NCBI GenBank assembly: GCA_013146195.2
Contig: CM028381.1
Span: 100,725,002-100,789,001 of the forward strand
Reading direction: 5' to 3'
Source: Codonopsis lanceolata
Taxonomy: Eukaryota > Streptophyta > Magnoliopsida > Asterales > Campanulaceae
Length of the DNA: 64,000 bases
Part shown: piece by piece, positions 1 to 11,546 of the stretch
Position numbering within the stretch: position 1 is the stretch's first letter
Layout of the letters: each line of letters opens with the position of its first letter
Translations under genes and position numbers: made by a program
Notes under the pieces: generated by a model
The model's input: only the letters and a program-made list of their open reading frames with translations
What the model was told of the DNA's origin: nothing
The model's database searches: none

Positions 1-137
1 TTTTTGAAACGGACACGAGGACAATTGACAATAATTTTAGAAGTCATGATACTTTCTCTTTAGTGACATTAGTTAAATACGGTCATTTGACCCGATTGAT
101 GAATATATATAGCCTTTGACCAAAAATCAACCAAAAT

Positions 138-333
138 CGACTTGATCGACCAAATGGTCGGTCTGTCGACCACGTGATTTACACTGGTTTATCAATAAAC
201 CAAAAATGACTTGGTCGATCAAGTGGTCGGTCTGTCGACCACGTGGTTTACACTGGTTTATCAATAAACCAGTGTAAGCCACTTGGTCGACCAAGTGGTC
301 GGTCTATCGACCACTCTGTCGACCAGTGATTTC
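138..333. repeat. Palindromic tandem repeat, about 72-bp unit, 2.7 copies
   Basis: Three successive units (about 138-208, 209-281, 282-333) share the core GGTCGGTCTGTCGACCAC and, in the first two, a following TTTACACTGGTTTATCAATA stretch. The unit is itself rich in dyads built on GGTCGACC and TGGTTTATnnATAAACCA, so it could fold. No coding potential is seen. Which repeat family it belongs to is unknown. Confidence 0.75.
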
Positions 334-591
334 GGATGTTAAGGGGGTGTACTTTTACTGATTTACCGATAAACTAGTCGTGATTTATCACTGATTTATC
401 GAAAAGGAACCCTCTCGATAAAGCCAAAGTTTGGCTATGTCGTTTCTAGAAAAGGAACCCTCGCGATGAAGCCACGTCAAAAAAATAGCCGAGCAGATAG
501 GATGACTTGGAAACATTAAATATTAAAGAAATAAAGAAATAAATTTATGAGAAATATTATATTTGACATTTTTGCAAAGGATACGAGGGGG

Positions 592-631
<40 letters not shown>

Positions 632-3085
632 GGTTAGTCTATATCTGGAAAAATCCCACTAAAATTTTGTTTGTTAAAATAAAAAACTCCTATTAACAAG
701 AAACAATTAATGAATTCTTTAATTAAATTAAATAATTCAAAAACTCCTTGAAACTTTCACCATCAATTATCTCATTTTACATAGTTTTTCAATTCTCTGT
801 TGAGTTTAACGGATTGATACATTGTAAATTATGATTAATGAAAGTGGATTAGTTTACAAGATGAACCTATCAAATATTGAAATATTATACTAAAACAATC
901 AAGTAAATCAAGAAATATGAAAAATTTGAGACGTAAAAAAACTATTGACAAATTCGAAGTAGTATGGAATAACAATCACCAGAAAAAATTATCTTTCAAA
1001 AATACTGAATGATTAAACAAGTTCGGAGATTTATCTAAAAGTAAATAACAAAAATCGATGAATAAAAAAATATTAACAAATTCACAATAGATCTGAATAC
1101 CAAAAATATTTTTCTATACAAAATAATTAAACAAAATGTTTTTATGTGATTTCATTAGATCCAAATGAAAAATAACCGAGAAAATATAATCAATATTTTT
1201 CCTTCAGAAAAAATTTGGATATTAGAGAAAGAGAGATGGGTCGAGCAAGGTATGGAGGTAGAGGACAAAAACTTACTGTAGTGTGGACGGTGAGCGTAAA
1301 AGAGATCATCATTGAAATAAGATATATTTCCTAAGAGGGATGGAAAATAAGAGAGATTGCCAGTGGGGTTAATTTTCTATTTTCCTCTCATTCTTCCTTC
1401 CTTTTTTGTGTGTGTAGTTAACGAGGGATTATTGAACCATGATAACGTTTTGATTTTTTCATAATGTTATTATTTTTTGATGTAGTTATTTATAATTAGC
1501 TTCTCTTCTTTTGTAGTATATTATTTTAATTGTTTATTACTTTTCATATAATGCAATTACTATATGACTATATATTTATCATATTTTAATTTATAACAAT
1601 ACTAGGTTTACAACTACTTTTAAAACTATTGCTATGATTAAGATTTAGTGAAGGACAAAGTTGTATTTATTTTCTAAAAAATTACTTTATTTTCAATAAG
1701 TATTTAAATCAATAAGTATTTAAATACTTTTCACTTTTCAATTTACTATTTATTTGTAAATAAAAAATGATAAGCCAACTAATCGCATTTAAAAATTAAT
1801 TTAATTACTGTTAGGCCCTTGATATACTCAGTAAATAGGCTAGTTTATTTATATTTATATTTTAAGTAATAATAATAATATCTCGTAAGTGGACTCGTTT
1901 TAATCTTTTTCGTGGCCTATATTGGTTGGGTACGACAATTGCCCTTTTATTTAAGCATGGGCTTGGCCACCACCAACTAGTTGGACCACAATTTTTTTAA
2001 ATAAATAACTAGGTTTATACCCGTGCGTTAAATGTACAGACATATATATTTTTTAAATAAATTATAATCAAGGACTACATATTAAAGAAAAACAAAACAT
2101 TAAAGAAAAAAATGGCAAAGGAAACAGTTTACTAAATACAAATTTTGATTTGTTTCTAATTTAAAAATGAAAAACGTGTACGGTCAAGAACTTATTTTTG
2201 TATATTCAATAACTAAGAAAAAAAATTTAAATTCTCATAAATAGGAGTAATAGGTTTTTATAGTATGATGCAAGTACCAATAAGCATCGACTATTTAATA
2301 CTTTCTTCGGTCCTAAATAATTGTAATATTTGTCTTCGAACACAAATTAAAAAAAAAAACAAATTGACTCAATTATAAATATTGATATAATACATAGTTT
2401 TTTTTAAAAAAAAATACTTGTGTATTTCTAATTTAGTTTTTTTTTTCGTTATAAGAATTTTGGATAAATGAAAGAGACAAATATTTTAGATATTTATCTC
2501 ATTTTTACATACATTATCAGTTATGTCAATATATTGTTATTAATCGTGTGTAATTCTAATTTACTTTATTTGTTTAATTATAATTTACTTTATTTTTTAT
2601 TCTAATAACAATTTTAATTTTTTTACACATCTGTAAGTTTCATATGGATAAAGTAGATATGTCATTCATTTGGTTACAATATTAACATGAAATATTCTTT
2701 TAAAGACAAAAAAAAAAAAAAAGGTATTGTTCTTCTGGCCACTGCTATTATGTTATGTCTCGATCGGATTTCCAGTTACTTATACGCCAATTGTCCTGCT
2801 GCTAGCTCAGAAGCTTTTGGTTCAACAATGGTAACTCGAAATGGCGGGAATGGAGTATAGCTTTGTTGAGGGTGAACTTACTGCTCCTAGTTCTACCCCT
2901 CATAGTTTTTCCTATTTCTTGGTTGAACGACGTGGAAAAAGGTTATAGAAATGGGAAGGGGACGGAAGAAGAGATATCTTTGGAACAAAATTTTCAAAAA
3001 AACACTTTACCGATTGGGAAAATAAAAAAGGTAGTGGAGCCGTTACGATTTTATAAAAAGTGTTTCGGCCCGCAATTATTTCATA
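334..3085. other. AT-rich intergenic spacer, no gene recognised
   Basis: The stretch is strongly AT-rich with frequent stops in all frames. It holds a (TA)n microsatellite at about 593-626 and short homopolymers (for example the A-run at 2708-2722). A small more GC-balanced patch at 2735-2880 looks like it could be a gene relic, but I could not match it to any family. Confidence 0.6.
593..626. repeat. (TA)n microsatellite
   Basis: About 16 uninterrupted TA dinucleotides inside the AT-rich spacer. Confidence 0.9.
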
Positions 3086-3094
3086 ATTTAAATA

Positions 3095-4526
3095 GGGCAA
3101 ACTACACAATTGGTTTCTATAGTTAAGGGGTTTTTGGCTTTTCGTCCCTACACCTCGCAAATGGTCCCTGAACTGAAATTTTTTATACAGTTGGTTCTTT
3201 CGTTAACTTTTGGCCGTTAAGTACATTCACATGATACACACGCGCATTTGTGAAAGGGTAAAATAGTTATTGTCTCTTAAAAAATATAGGGACCTATCTT
3301 AAAAAATAAAAAGTCTTTGAAGGCAAATAAGTCAATCCATCCCCCTTCTCTCTCATCCATGGCTACCCTATCCATCCTCTCTCCTCCTTCCTTCCACTAC
3401 CCTCGCCATGGCCACCACTACCACCCGCCTCATCCTAACATCCCCATCCCCCAATGTTCACACAACCATTCCCAATTTTCGCCCCTTCAATGCTTTCTCA
3501 TCCTCATCCCTTTCGCCTCTTTTAACCCAAGATGACCTCATGAAACTCACCGCCCACAAAGGCGTCGAGTATGTTAGCAGCGGCATGGTCCACAATCTCT
3601 GTACTGGTTCCACTATCGCCTTTGTGGTAGACAAGCTTGGTGAGCTCCTAAAATCTGGCCAATTGAAAGACATAGTCGGCATCTCCAATTCAAAGCTTAC
3701 CCAGGAACAAGCTGCTTCATAGGGAGTCCTTCTCTCCATCCTAGACGACCATTCGAAGCTCAATCTCTTCATTGACAGCGCCGACGAAATTGACCAGAAG
3801 CTCAATTTGGTCAAAGGATGTGGCGACGCCTTCCTTTTTGAAAAATGGTGGAGGTCACTTCGAATAAATTCGTTGTCGTCGAACTTGACTCAGATCTCAA
3901 TTCGGTCTTCGGTCTTACTACACTGTTTAATTAAAATATAATAGTTAAGTTATTAAAAAGTTGATTGAAATATTTATTTTAATTGAAATATAATTATTTT
4001 TTTGAACAATATTAAAATATAGTTGTTAAGTTATAGTATTATAGTTCGTAAATTTAAATTTATCAAGTTATAATATAATAATCATCATTATTAAAAAAAT
4101 TTGTGTTTTTTAAGAAAATTAGAAAAAATAAGGTATCCAATGAGGATTGAGGTGGACATTCTTAAAAAAAATTTAATAAAAAAATTAATTTTTGACTAAC
4201 TTGAACATTAATAACCTTTAAATATTGATCACATATTTTAATAGTTAAATATTATTTAAACAATCTTTATGAAAAAAAAACAATAATTATTCTCAACTAC
4301 ACAGTTGGTCAATGTACCTTCAAATGAGAAATGACTATTTTACCCTACCAAAAATGCACGTAAGACACATGTGTATTGATTTAAATGACAAAAATAACGG
4401 AATTAAACGGAATGACCAACTTTTTGAAATTGGTTGGTACGATGACTACTGGGAAACTAATTTTTGTACATGGACGAAAAGTAAAAAAATCAGAAACTAC
4501 ATGGACCAATTATATATAGTTAGCCC
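3095..4526. mobile_element. Non-autonomous Mutator-like element (Pack-MULE) carrying an RPI fragment
   Basis: Long terminal inverted repeats bound a 1432-bp unit. The left end starts GGGCAAACTACAC and the right end finishes GTTAGCCC. Similarity between one end and the reverse complement of the other continues inward for roughly 160 bp, with substitutions and indels. The unit is flanked on both sides by the same 9-mer ATTTAAATA (3086-3094 and 4527-4535), the target duplication size typical of Mutator-like elements. There is no transposase inside; the only recognisable cargo is a broken copy of ribose-5-phosphate isomerase at 3408-3925. The class assignment rests on TIR length and target duplication size. 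Confidence 0.8.
3408..3925 (+). pseudogene. Ribose-5-phosphate isomerase A fragment (plastid-type), captured
   Basis: The reading frame from ATG 3408 shows a Ser/Thr-rich, transit-peptide-like start, then the N-terminal half of the RpiA fold: DDLMKL, VEYVSSGMV, the phosphate-binding region GTGST degraded to CTGST, KLGELLKSGQ and QEQAAS. An in-frame TAG lies at 3720-3722; homology resumes directly after it (LLSILDD, then a DSADEID segment where family members have DGADEVD, then LNLVKG). A frameshift near 3842 moves the remaining match (MVEVTSNKFVVVEL) to another frame. The catalytic-side GADE motif has become SADE. The gene ends without its C-terminal half. In the family, the enzyme interconverts ribose-5-phosphate and ribulose-5-phosphate in the Calvin and pentose-phosphate pathways. 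It lies wholly inside the 3095-4526 element, so it is transposon cargo and not functional. Confidence 0.85.
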
Positions 4527-4535
4527 ATTTAAATA

Positions 4536-5470
4536 TTGCAATTAGGCTTAATTTTTGGTTAATAATAAAACTATCAATCGCCGTGATTTTACTAGAGATT
4601 AAGAGTGACCTGTGAGAGAGAATACCAAAAGAGGCTGCTATCATTGACTTGGACAAAGGAGGAAGAAAAGTTGTGTGTTGGTTCGCCGTCGGACGAAGTT
4701 CTTTGATGAAAGATATGAATCATGTGCAGATTGGGAAAGTACCACTATTATGACTAGTTTGTGTCGAGAACAAGGTAAGAGACTTTCTACTATACCTAGC
4801 TTAGTATTGTGACGCCCCCATCCCACATTGGATGGATGTGAAACTTGTATGTGGTTTATAAGGGCCGCACCAATTAACATCATTCACATGACTTTGGGAT
4901 TTCACAGAGCTTAACACAAAGAATTGCTTCCAGCTTGTGAAGACTTATCTAAGTCATAAGAGGCAATGAACATCACATACCATAAAAAAAACACTTCATC
5001 ATAAGAATAACACTAAATCCTATAGGAGACATTATTGTAGTCTGTAGAACCAGGTTCTTCACGGAGGGGGGTGTCATAAAATATATAAAAAGGTGCAAGA
5101 AAATATCTGGTTTGTAGAAAATAGTTGATAGTTTTCTATATCTGCAAAAGCAAGAAAAAAACGTCTTAATAACTCTTGGACACACATACTGACACACCTA
5201 TTGGGATACTCAAACTTTGATGTTTATATTAAATCAAGATATGTTTCAAAAACATAATACGTCGGAAATAATTAACTTTAGGAAATAATTAACTTTGATG
5301 CTTCTTATGGTTCAGACACCTATTTGATCTTTAGAGAGTATCCAGAAAACGGGTAAGATATTTATATAAGAATGGCCACCTCTAAAGTAAGCTAGTCCAT
5401 TCCTTCCAAATTCATGTTTGGTTTAGCACTTTAGATTCTATAAATCATAAATGACAGCATATCTTGTTTT
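4536..5470. other. Intergenic spacer, no gene recognised
   Basis: No ORF with family resemblance was found. The patch at 4808-4870 (CCCACATTGG followed by a GGTTTATAAGGGCC stretch) resembles the U3/TATA region of short plant LTR or TRIM elements, but I could not find paired ends, so this is only a hint. Confidence 0.4.
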
Positions 5471-5475
5471 TGCAG

Positions 5476-5946
5476 AGAACGATTGGAGATCCAGCAAAAT
5501 GAGGCGAATAAGATCCATACTCATCATTGTTCTATCAATACTAACCGTAGGACTAGTCCTATGCTTGTTGTATGTATACAAGAGGAGGAAGCTGAAGAAA
5601 CAAGGTGATGAGATTTGCATACATCATACATACCTCACCCCTGTCTACCTTGAATTTTAACTACTTATTTATGTCTGCAACTAAAAGAAAAATCTATTCA
5701 TTTCATTTATGTGACTCTATCTTGGTCTGCAAATTCACACTTAAATGTGATCATTCATGTTTAGTAAGTATGACTGATTTTTTGAAGGCATGTTCTGTCA
5801 TCTGATCCAGTTCTATTGCTTTATCAGAAAAGAAAAAACAAGAATGTGGACACGATTACAACATAGAAAGCCAGAACTATGATCTGGAGTTACCAATTTA
5901 CCAGGCTGGAGAAGGTGGATTTGGACCATTTTACAAGCTAAATTGA
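5476..5946 (+). pseudogene. Receptor-like kinase fragment: transmembrane exon joined to a collapsed kinase start
   Basis: A first exon-like piece (about 5476-5604) encodes a basic stop-transfer-flanked hydrophobic helix (MRRIRSILIIVLSILTVGLV region, then KRRKLKKQ), typical of the membrane segment of S-domain or cysteine-rich receptor kinases. A GT donor follows at 5605, and an AG acceptor precedes a second piece at about 5828-5944. The second piece reads through a juxtamembrane ESQNYDLELPIYQ and then jumps straight to AGEGGFGPFYK, the glycine-rich ATP loop, before a TGA at 5942-5944. The segment that normally sits between these two motifs (the ATNNFS-like region) is missing, and everything after the ATP loop is absent. 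I infer a decayed fragment of a G-type lectin/SRK-like or related kinase gene; the exact subfamily is uncertain. Confidence 0.7.
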
Positions 5947-6085
5947 ATGCATGTACATTTCTATAGGACCGACGTAGATATAAGTAGCGTAAGCACTAAA
6001 ATCCATACTAGTTGATGACAAGTCAATGCAAATCGAATCAAAATAAAAGCCACTTAAGCTAAGAGATAATGTGTAATGCATAACT

Positions 6086-7150
6086 TTATATCAAAAAGAG
6101 GGTTGCGACCTGGTCAGTTTTCCAAGTATCTGAGCAGAGGGAAAATGTGCAATGTATATAGTTTACCTCCTCACGAATATTTGCATGTGATGTTCTCCCA
6201 GTTCTGTGTGGGAACCCTAACTGCTTGCGATTGGCAGAATTACGTGCCGCTCGAGTCTGAGAGAAAAATAACATACATTACTAATCAGATACATGGCACA
6301 AAAAATGATACATACCTCAACAACACCTAAACTCATGCATACCTTATCCTCTTCACTTTGCCAATAGTCGACCAATAATGGCCACTGATCAGGATCTACC
6401 CGAGTATCGGTTGGTGGAATCAAAAGCTTTTGAGGATCATCCTTGTTTGGCATAAAGAAATCATCTTTCACCCTATATTTCCATTTTTTCCAAAGCTCTC
6501 ATTCTTTCTTCAAACAAAATTTCTTATATTCGTCTGTAACATCTGTCTTATGCTATAAATAAGAAATAATAATTAGTTTTATAGAAACTAAAATGGGAAA
6601 CCAAGTCCTGATTTAACTATTTTCAATATAAAGATTGATGGATACATAAATACCTGAACCTCCCTCCAAATTATGTCAAGGTTGGTTTCAGGCATTAAGT
6701 GCCATGAAACTGCATCTAAAGGAGCATGAGCCCCACACCTAGCAATTCCTCCAAGAACATTTATGAAGTCAGTGCTAGAAACCCAAATAGGTTGCATATA
6801 CTTGTTAAACACCACTTTGATCTTGTCTGTTCCTTGGTACCCTACAGCTGGTCCTTGTCCCCTTTTACAATTAGTGTCACTCGTGCTAAGAGTTGCAATT
6901 CCAAGTATTCAATATCATAGAAGAACATATATTAAATGCAATATTTAACTATTTGCGAAAATCAAGTAAAGTAGTAGTTCACCTATTGATGCATTTGATA
7001 GGGAGGCATTGTTATGAGACTCGCCATGTGTTTGTCGCGATTATGATGGTGGCAATTGTGATGGTGGATGATGAATGGGCTGAATGATATGGTGAGATTG
7101 GGACTGAGACATGAAGGTGTAGCTGTGTCGTTTCTTCCGAGGTGCCATTA
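6086..7150 (-). pseudogene. TNPA-type (Ptta/En/Spm family) plant transposase, broken
   Basis: The frame opens at ATG 7149 with a basic, Gln/His/Pro-rich start (MAPRKKRHSYTF) that meets a stop shortly after. Later pieces match the plant En/Spm-type second protein: 6815-6650 with KYMQPIWVSSTDFINVLGG and a DIIWREVQ tail, 6471-6340 with VDPDQWPLLVDYWQSEE, and 6274-6180 with ANRKQLGFPHRTGR followed by HANIREE. These motifs occur in this order in the family. It sits directly downstream of the TNP2-type gene on the same strand, as expected for one CACTA element. In the family this protein binds subterminal repeats. Confidence 0.75.
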
Positions 7151-7821
7151 CTGAATAGATCAAGGTCATTAATAACAAGAAATAAGTTATACAATTACTC
7201 GTAAGTCAAATCAGGAAAGAAAACACTATTATTTTTTTAACTAGTTCAATTAATAACAACAAGAATATCAATGCAATATATATTTATCGAACAAAATTAA
7301 CCAACCTAGAATAATTCTCTTATCGTTTATTTATGAACTTTCAAAAGAACCTACTTTAAATCCATTTAAAAGCATGATCTTTCTAGAAAAAAATAAATAA
7401 ATACATTCAATTAATCATCATTAGATTTATCATCAGCATCGTCACTCATGCTCGAATAGAGATCATCATTCATATCATCATCATGCATATCATCAGACTC
7501 TTCGTCCGTATCATCAAAATCCTCTTCTTCAAAATCATTAGTAGCATCAACTTCTATCTCATCTTTATCTTCACCTTCATCGTTACACTCACTACTGTCA
7601 CCCTTATTCTCCTCAACACGTGGTCAAGAAACACTACCCCCAACCAATGTCCCCTCAACACCATCTCTCACCCACACAAGATCATCAACCATAATTCTTC
7701 TTTCATCTAGCTCTTGAGGATTATATGGCTGGGCTTGAGGCACCGCAAGTGTACTATTACAATTATCATCTACGCCCATATCAAATGTATCACGACTTGT
7801 CATCTTGATGGTATTTTTCCA

Positions 7822-10800
7822 TCAGGGGTCTATAGGGTCTTCAATATACATGACTTGTTGAGCTTGGGATACTATGATAAATGGCTCGTCAGTTACTTTG
7901 TTCTCCTTATATAGCAAGTGATTGAAATTAACAGTTGTGATACCATAATAATCAACTTCTACTCCCTTCCTATTATCCACCCAATTACACTTGAATAAGA
8001 CAAATTTTGTTTTAGAAGTATAGCACACTTCAATTATATCCGTCAACTCTCCATATAATGTTTGGTCCCCAGAGACTAGATTCTTATCCTTTCTGCTTGA
8101 ATAGCTTGTTGTGTCAGCACTAACAACAACACTGCTATTTTGGGTAACTTTGCTATTATCTGTCCTTTTTGTTCGAAAACTGAAACCATTGATGATGTAT
8201 CCATTGTATCTCTTAGCCATATGTGTTAGACCCAACGCCATGTCCTTGATTTCATTTTCTAACGGTACGTGTGCACTTGCCTCTCTCAATACCTATACAC
8301 ATCAGGTGAAAAGCTCTTAATTAAGTAGTAATTAACTAAACATATGTAAGGAAACTTAATTAATGATGTTCGTATATTAATTACCTCATTTTTAAACCAC
8401 GAAGGTAACTCTTTAATATGGAGACGTTGACGTTCATGATTTGGTGCTCGAGGGGCTGGCTTTTGTAGGAATTGAAGATGTCTCCTATGAATATAAAAAA
8501 AAACATGTACTTAATGAATCTTGTTCTAATAATTAGTTTGAGAAAACATCAATTCTATGAAAATAATATTACTTACACTCTATATGGTTTAATGGCATCA
8601 CTAGCTAGTAGATAACGATGTGCTTGCTCTATTGAAATATGATCAAGAAAACAAGGTGTTTCTTTACCAAAGTGACGACCCAAGTTATCTTCACCAGAGT
8701 CATTTCGGTCAGGTCGAGTAGACTTAGTTTCAATGTCCTTTAGATATCTTGTACAAAAGGTAATGCATTCTTCCATCAAAGACCCTTTTGCAATCAAAGT
8801 TTCTAGACGAGCACAATTACGAACATAAAGCTTTAATGTCAATAAGTACCTATGTAAATAAAAAATACAATGGGTACTTACATGAAAAGAAGAATATGAT
8901 GGGGATTAAAATACATGTATACATAACAAGGGTGCCAACCTCTCAATTGGGTACATCCACCGGTATTGTACCGGGCCTGCAAGCAATGCCTCTTCAGCCA
9001 AGTGTATAGGTAAGTGCTCCATTATATCAAAAAAGGATGGTGGGAAAATCTTTTCAAGATGGCAAAGCATAAGTGCAATATGATCTTGAAGATATTCCAA
9101 ATCAGATTTTGAATTCACTTTTGAGCATAAAATCCGGAAAAAAGTTTGACAACTCAATCAAGGCTTCAACGACATGCTTTGGCAATATTTTTCTCACAAC
9201 TAGAGAAAGTAGCTGTTGTAAAATAATATGATTGTCATGACTCTTTAAACCCTAAATGCTCTGCTCTTTCAGATTGACACATCGTGAAATATTTGAAGCA
9301 TACCCATCATGTACTTTCACATCCTTCAATACTTTCAAAAACATGTCTTTCTCATTTTCTCCCAGTGTAAAACATACAGGAGGCAATAATTTCTTACCGG
9401 AACCATTATCCTTAGGATGTATTGGGTCCCTAATTTTCATTTCTTTGAGATCAAGTCGAGCATTCAAGTGATCTTTCGTTTTTCCGAGATTGCCCAATAG
9501 TGTATGCAATATGTTATCACACACATTTTTTCTATGTGCATGACATCAAACATGTGACGTATTGGTAAAAACTCCCAATAAGGCAATTCAAAAAAAATAC
9601 TTTTTTTTCCAACTATCTTCTTTTGCATTTCCACCATTCTTACTTTCTTTGGTTTTTCCTTTTCCTCCCCTTTTTTCTTTCCTTTACACCCTTCCTTTCT
9701 CTTTCCCTTTCTCATTCTCTTTACGTTTCTCTCTTCTTAATGCAGCCTTTCTCTCCTTCTCCTTCTCTTTTTATAACTCATCTCTTTTCCTCTTTCCGAG
9801 GACATCTTCCTTTCTGTACATAGTCTCAACATCTTTCAATTGTTCTAGCAATTCAGAACCAGAAAATTATTTTGGTTTCGGTTCTAACTCTGGCTCTCCT
9901 TGAAAATCAGCTCTATCTCTACGTAATTTATGACTTTCCTTTAGCCATCGTCTATGACCCAGATAACAAAGCTTACGACTATGTTCTAGCTGCAAAGCTC
10001 TTGTCTTCTTATTGCAACAAGGGCAAGCAAATTTACCTTCTGTGCTCAAACCCGACAAATTAACATATATGCAGGGAAGTCATTGATCGTCCACAAAAGT
10101 GTTGCACGTAACCTGAACATATTTTTAGCTGATGCATCATGCGTATTCATATCGCCGTACCATAATTCCTTCATCTCCTCAATGAGTGGATGCAAATATA
10201 AATCAATCTTGTCCCCAGGTACATTTGGGCCATCAATTAGCACCGAAAGAATAAAAGATGGTTGTTTCATGCATAACCATGGTTGTAGATTATATGGAAT
10301 GAGAACAACCGGCCAAGTGCTATGTGAAATGTTCATCGACCTGAAAAGATTAAATCCATCAGATGCTGCTACAAGTCGAACATTACGACTTTCACTAGCA
10401 AAGTACGGGTACAACTTGTCCAAAGTTTTCCAAATAGGACTATCAGCAGGATGTTGCATCACACCATCATCAATCCACTCTTTAGAATGCCATGTCATTA
10501 ATGAAGCTGTGTGAGGTGACATAAACAATCTCTTCAACCTTAGCTTTAATGGAAAATATCGAACTTGTTTGGCAGCTATTTTTTTCTTCTTTATCACACT
10601 ATCATCAACATTTTGCTTGTCATTGCCAAGCTGCTTATACCTTGATGCCCCACAAAGTCCACATTTCTCCAGACACTTGTCATCACCTCGAAACAACATG
10701 AAATCATTTGGGCATGCATCCCACGTCTCGTAAGTAAAACCCAAGTCAGTCACTATCTTGTTCGCTTCATAATAGGATTTTGACAAGGCAACATCCCCTA

Positions 10801-11390
10801 TTTCTTCAAGCACATTATGGAATAATTCCAGAACCATTGTGCATGATTTATATGACCACCCACCAAGTAATTTTATGTGCAAAAGCTGAGTAATGAATGA
10901 AAGCGAAGTGAACTTTTTGCTACCCCTAAACAAATTAAGGTCGTTGCCCTTCTTCTAGCATCTTATATATTTTTGTTGTATCATAATCCATTGTTTATGT
11001 ATTTGCATTTAAAGTTTGTCCATTGTTCAAACTTTCTTGCACAATTGGAACTCCAGTTGGAATTCCCATGGCGTCATGTATCATGCCAACAATGTCATCT
11101 CCCACATCAAAATTGTTTACGAAATCTTCATTTTGACCTCCATCGCCATGAGAGGAAATATGAAAATCATGTTGCAATGACCATGGCAAATAATTTTCCA
11201 TAAAACCATTCACAATCAGATCATCTCTGACATTATCTCTTGTAATATAAAAACGACCATAACACCTTGCACATGAACACTTTTTACATCCATTTGGCCC
11301 TACGTCTAAAAATATCGACTCCAGAAAATTTTCAACACCATCCCGAAACTGTTGTAACGTCCTGTCTCCATACATCCAGGTTACATCCAT
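7822..11390 (-). pseudogene. TNP2-type CACTA transposase (multi-domain), frameshifted
   Basis: Domains read on the minus strand in family order. 11390-10995: transposase-associated N-terminal domain with MDVTWMYG start and a Cys-rich KKCSCARC segment. 10933-10046: start of the Transposase_21/TNP2 core, including WDACPNDFMLFRGD and ECGLCG-like KCGLCG, and PYNLQPWLCMKQPSF. 10058-9867: continuation with FACPCCNKKT. 9600-9252: RHMFDVMHIEKNV-type motif split over two frames. 9157-8906: DUF4218 with FPPSFFDIMEHL and YRWMYPIERL. 8842-8573: continuation. 8289-7822: DUF4216 ending in QVMYIEDP. A Lys/Glu/Arg-rich stretch at 9860-9600 interrupts the core. Short gaps between frames probably include introns as well as mutations. 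In autonomous elements this protein cuts the element ends; this copy is not expected to make a full product. Confidence 0.85.
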
Positions 11391-11468
11391 TCTTAATTAA
11401 ATCTGACAAAGATAAAAAGGAGAAAAAAACGTAAGATCACATGTTATATTGAAAACCATGATTTACAG

Positions 11469-11546
11469 CTTTCAGATCATAAGCTACTTTTGCCTTGTCA
11501 CTATTAAGTACAACTTTCAGATCATAAGCTACTTTTGCCTTGTCAG
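11469..11546. repeat. 31-bp direct duplication
   Basis: The stretch TTTCAGATCATAAGCTACTT with its continuation through TTGCCTTGTCA occurs twice (11469-11500 and 11515-11546), separated by about 15 bp. Confidence 0.85.

Larger units (their letters stand above)
6086..11390 (-). mobile_element. CACTA (En/Spm-type) DNA transposon, decayed
   Basis: Read on the minus strand, the element carries the two standard CACTA genes in the usual order: a TNP2/TNPD-type transposase (11390 to 7822) and then a TNPA-type plant transposase (about 7150 to 6086). Both are broken by frameshifts and stops. I could not identify the CACTA terminal repeats or 3-bp target duplication, so the true ends lie outside these limits or are eroded. 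A 31-bp direct duplication (11469-11546) lies just beyond the 5' side. Confidence 0.85.

Noticed and set aside
7483..7914. Plus-strand hydrophobic open frames inside the CACTA element
   Set aside because: Antisense shadows of the acidic/TNP2 coding strand.
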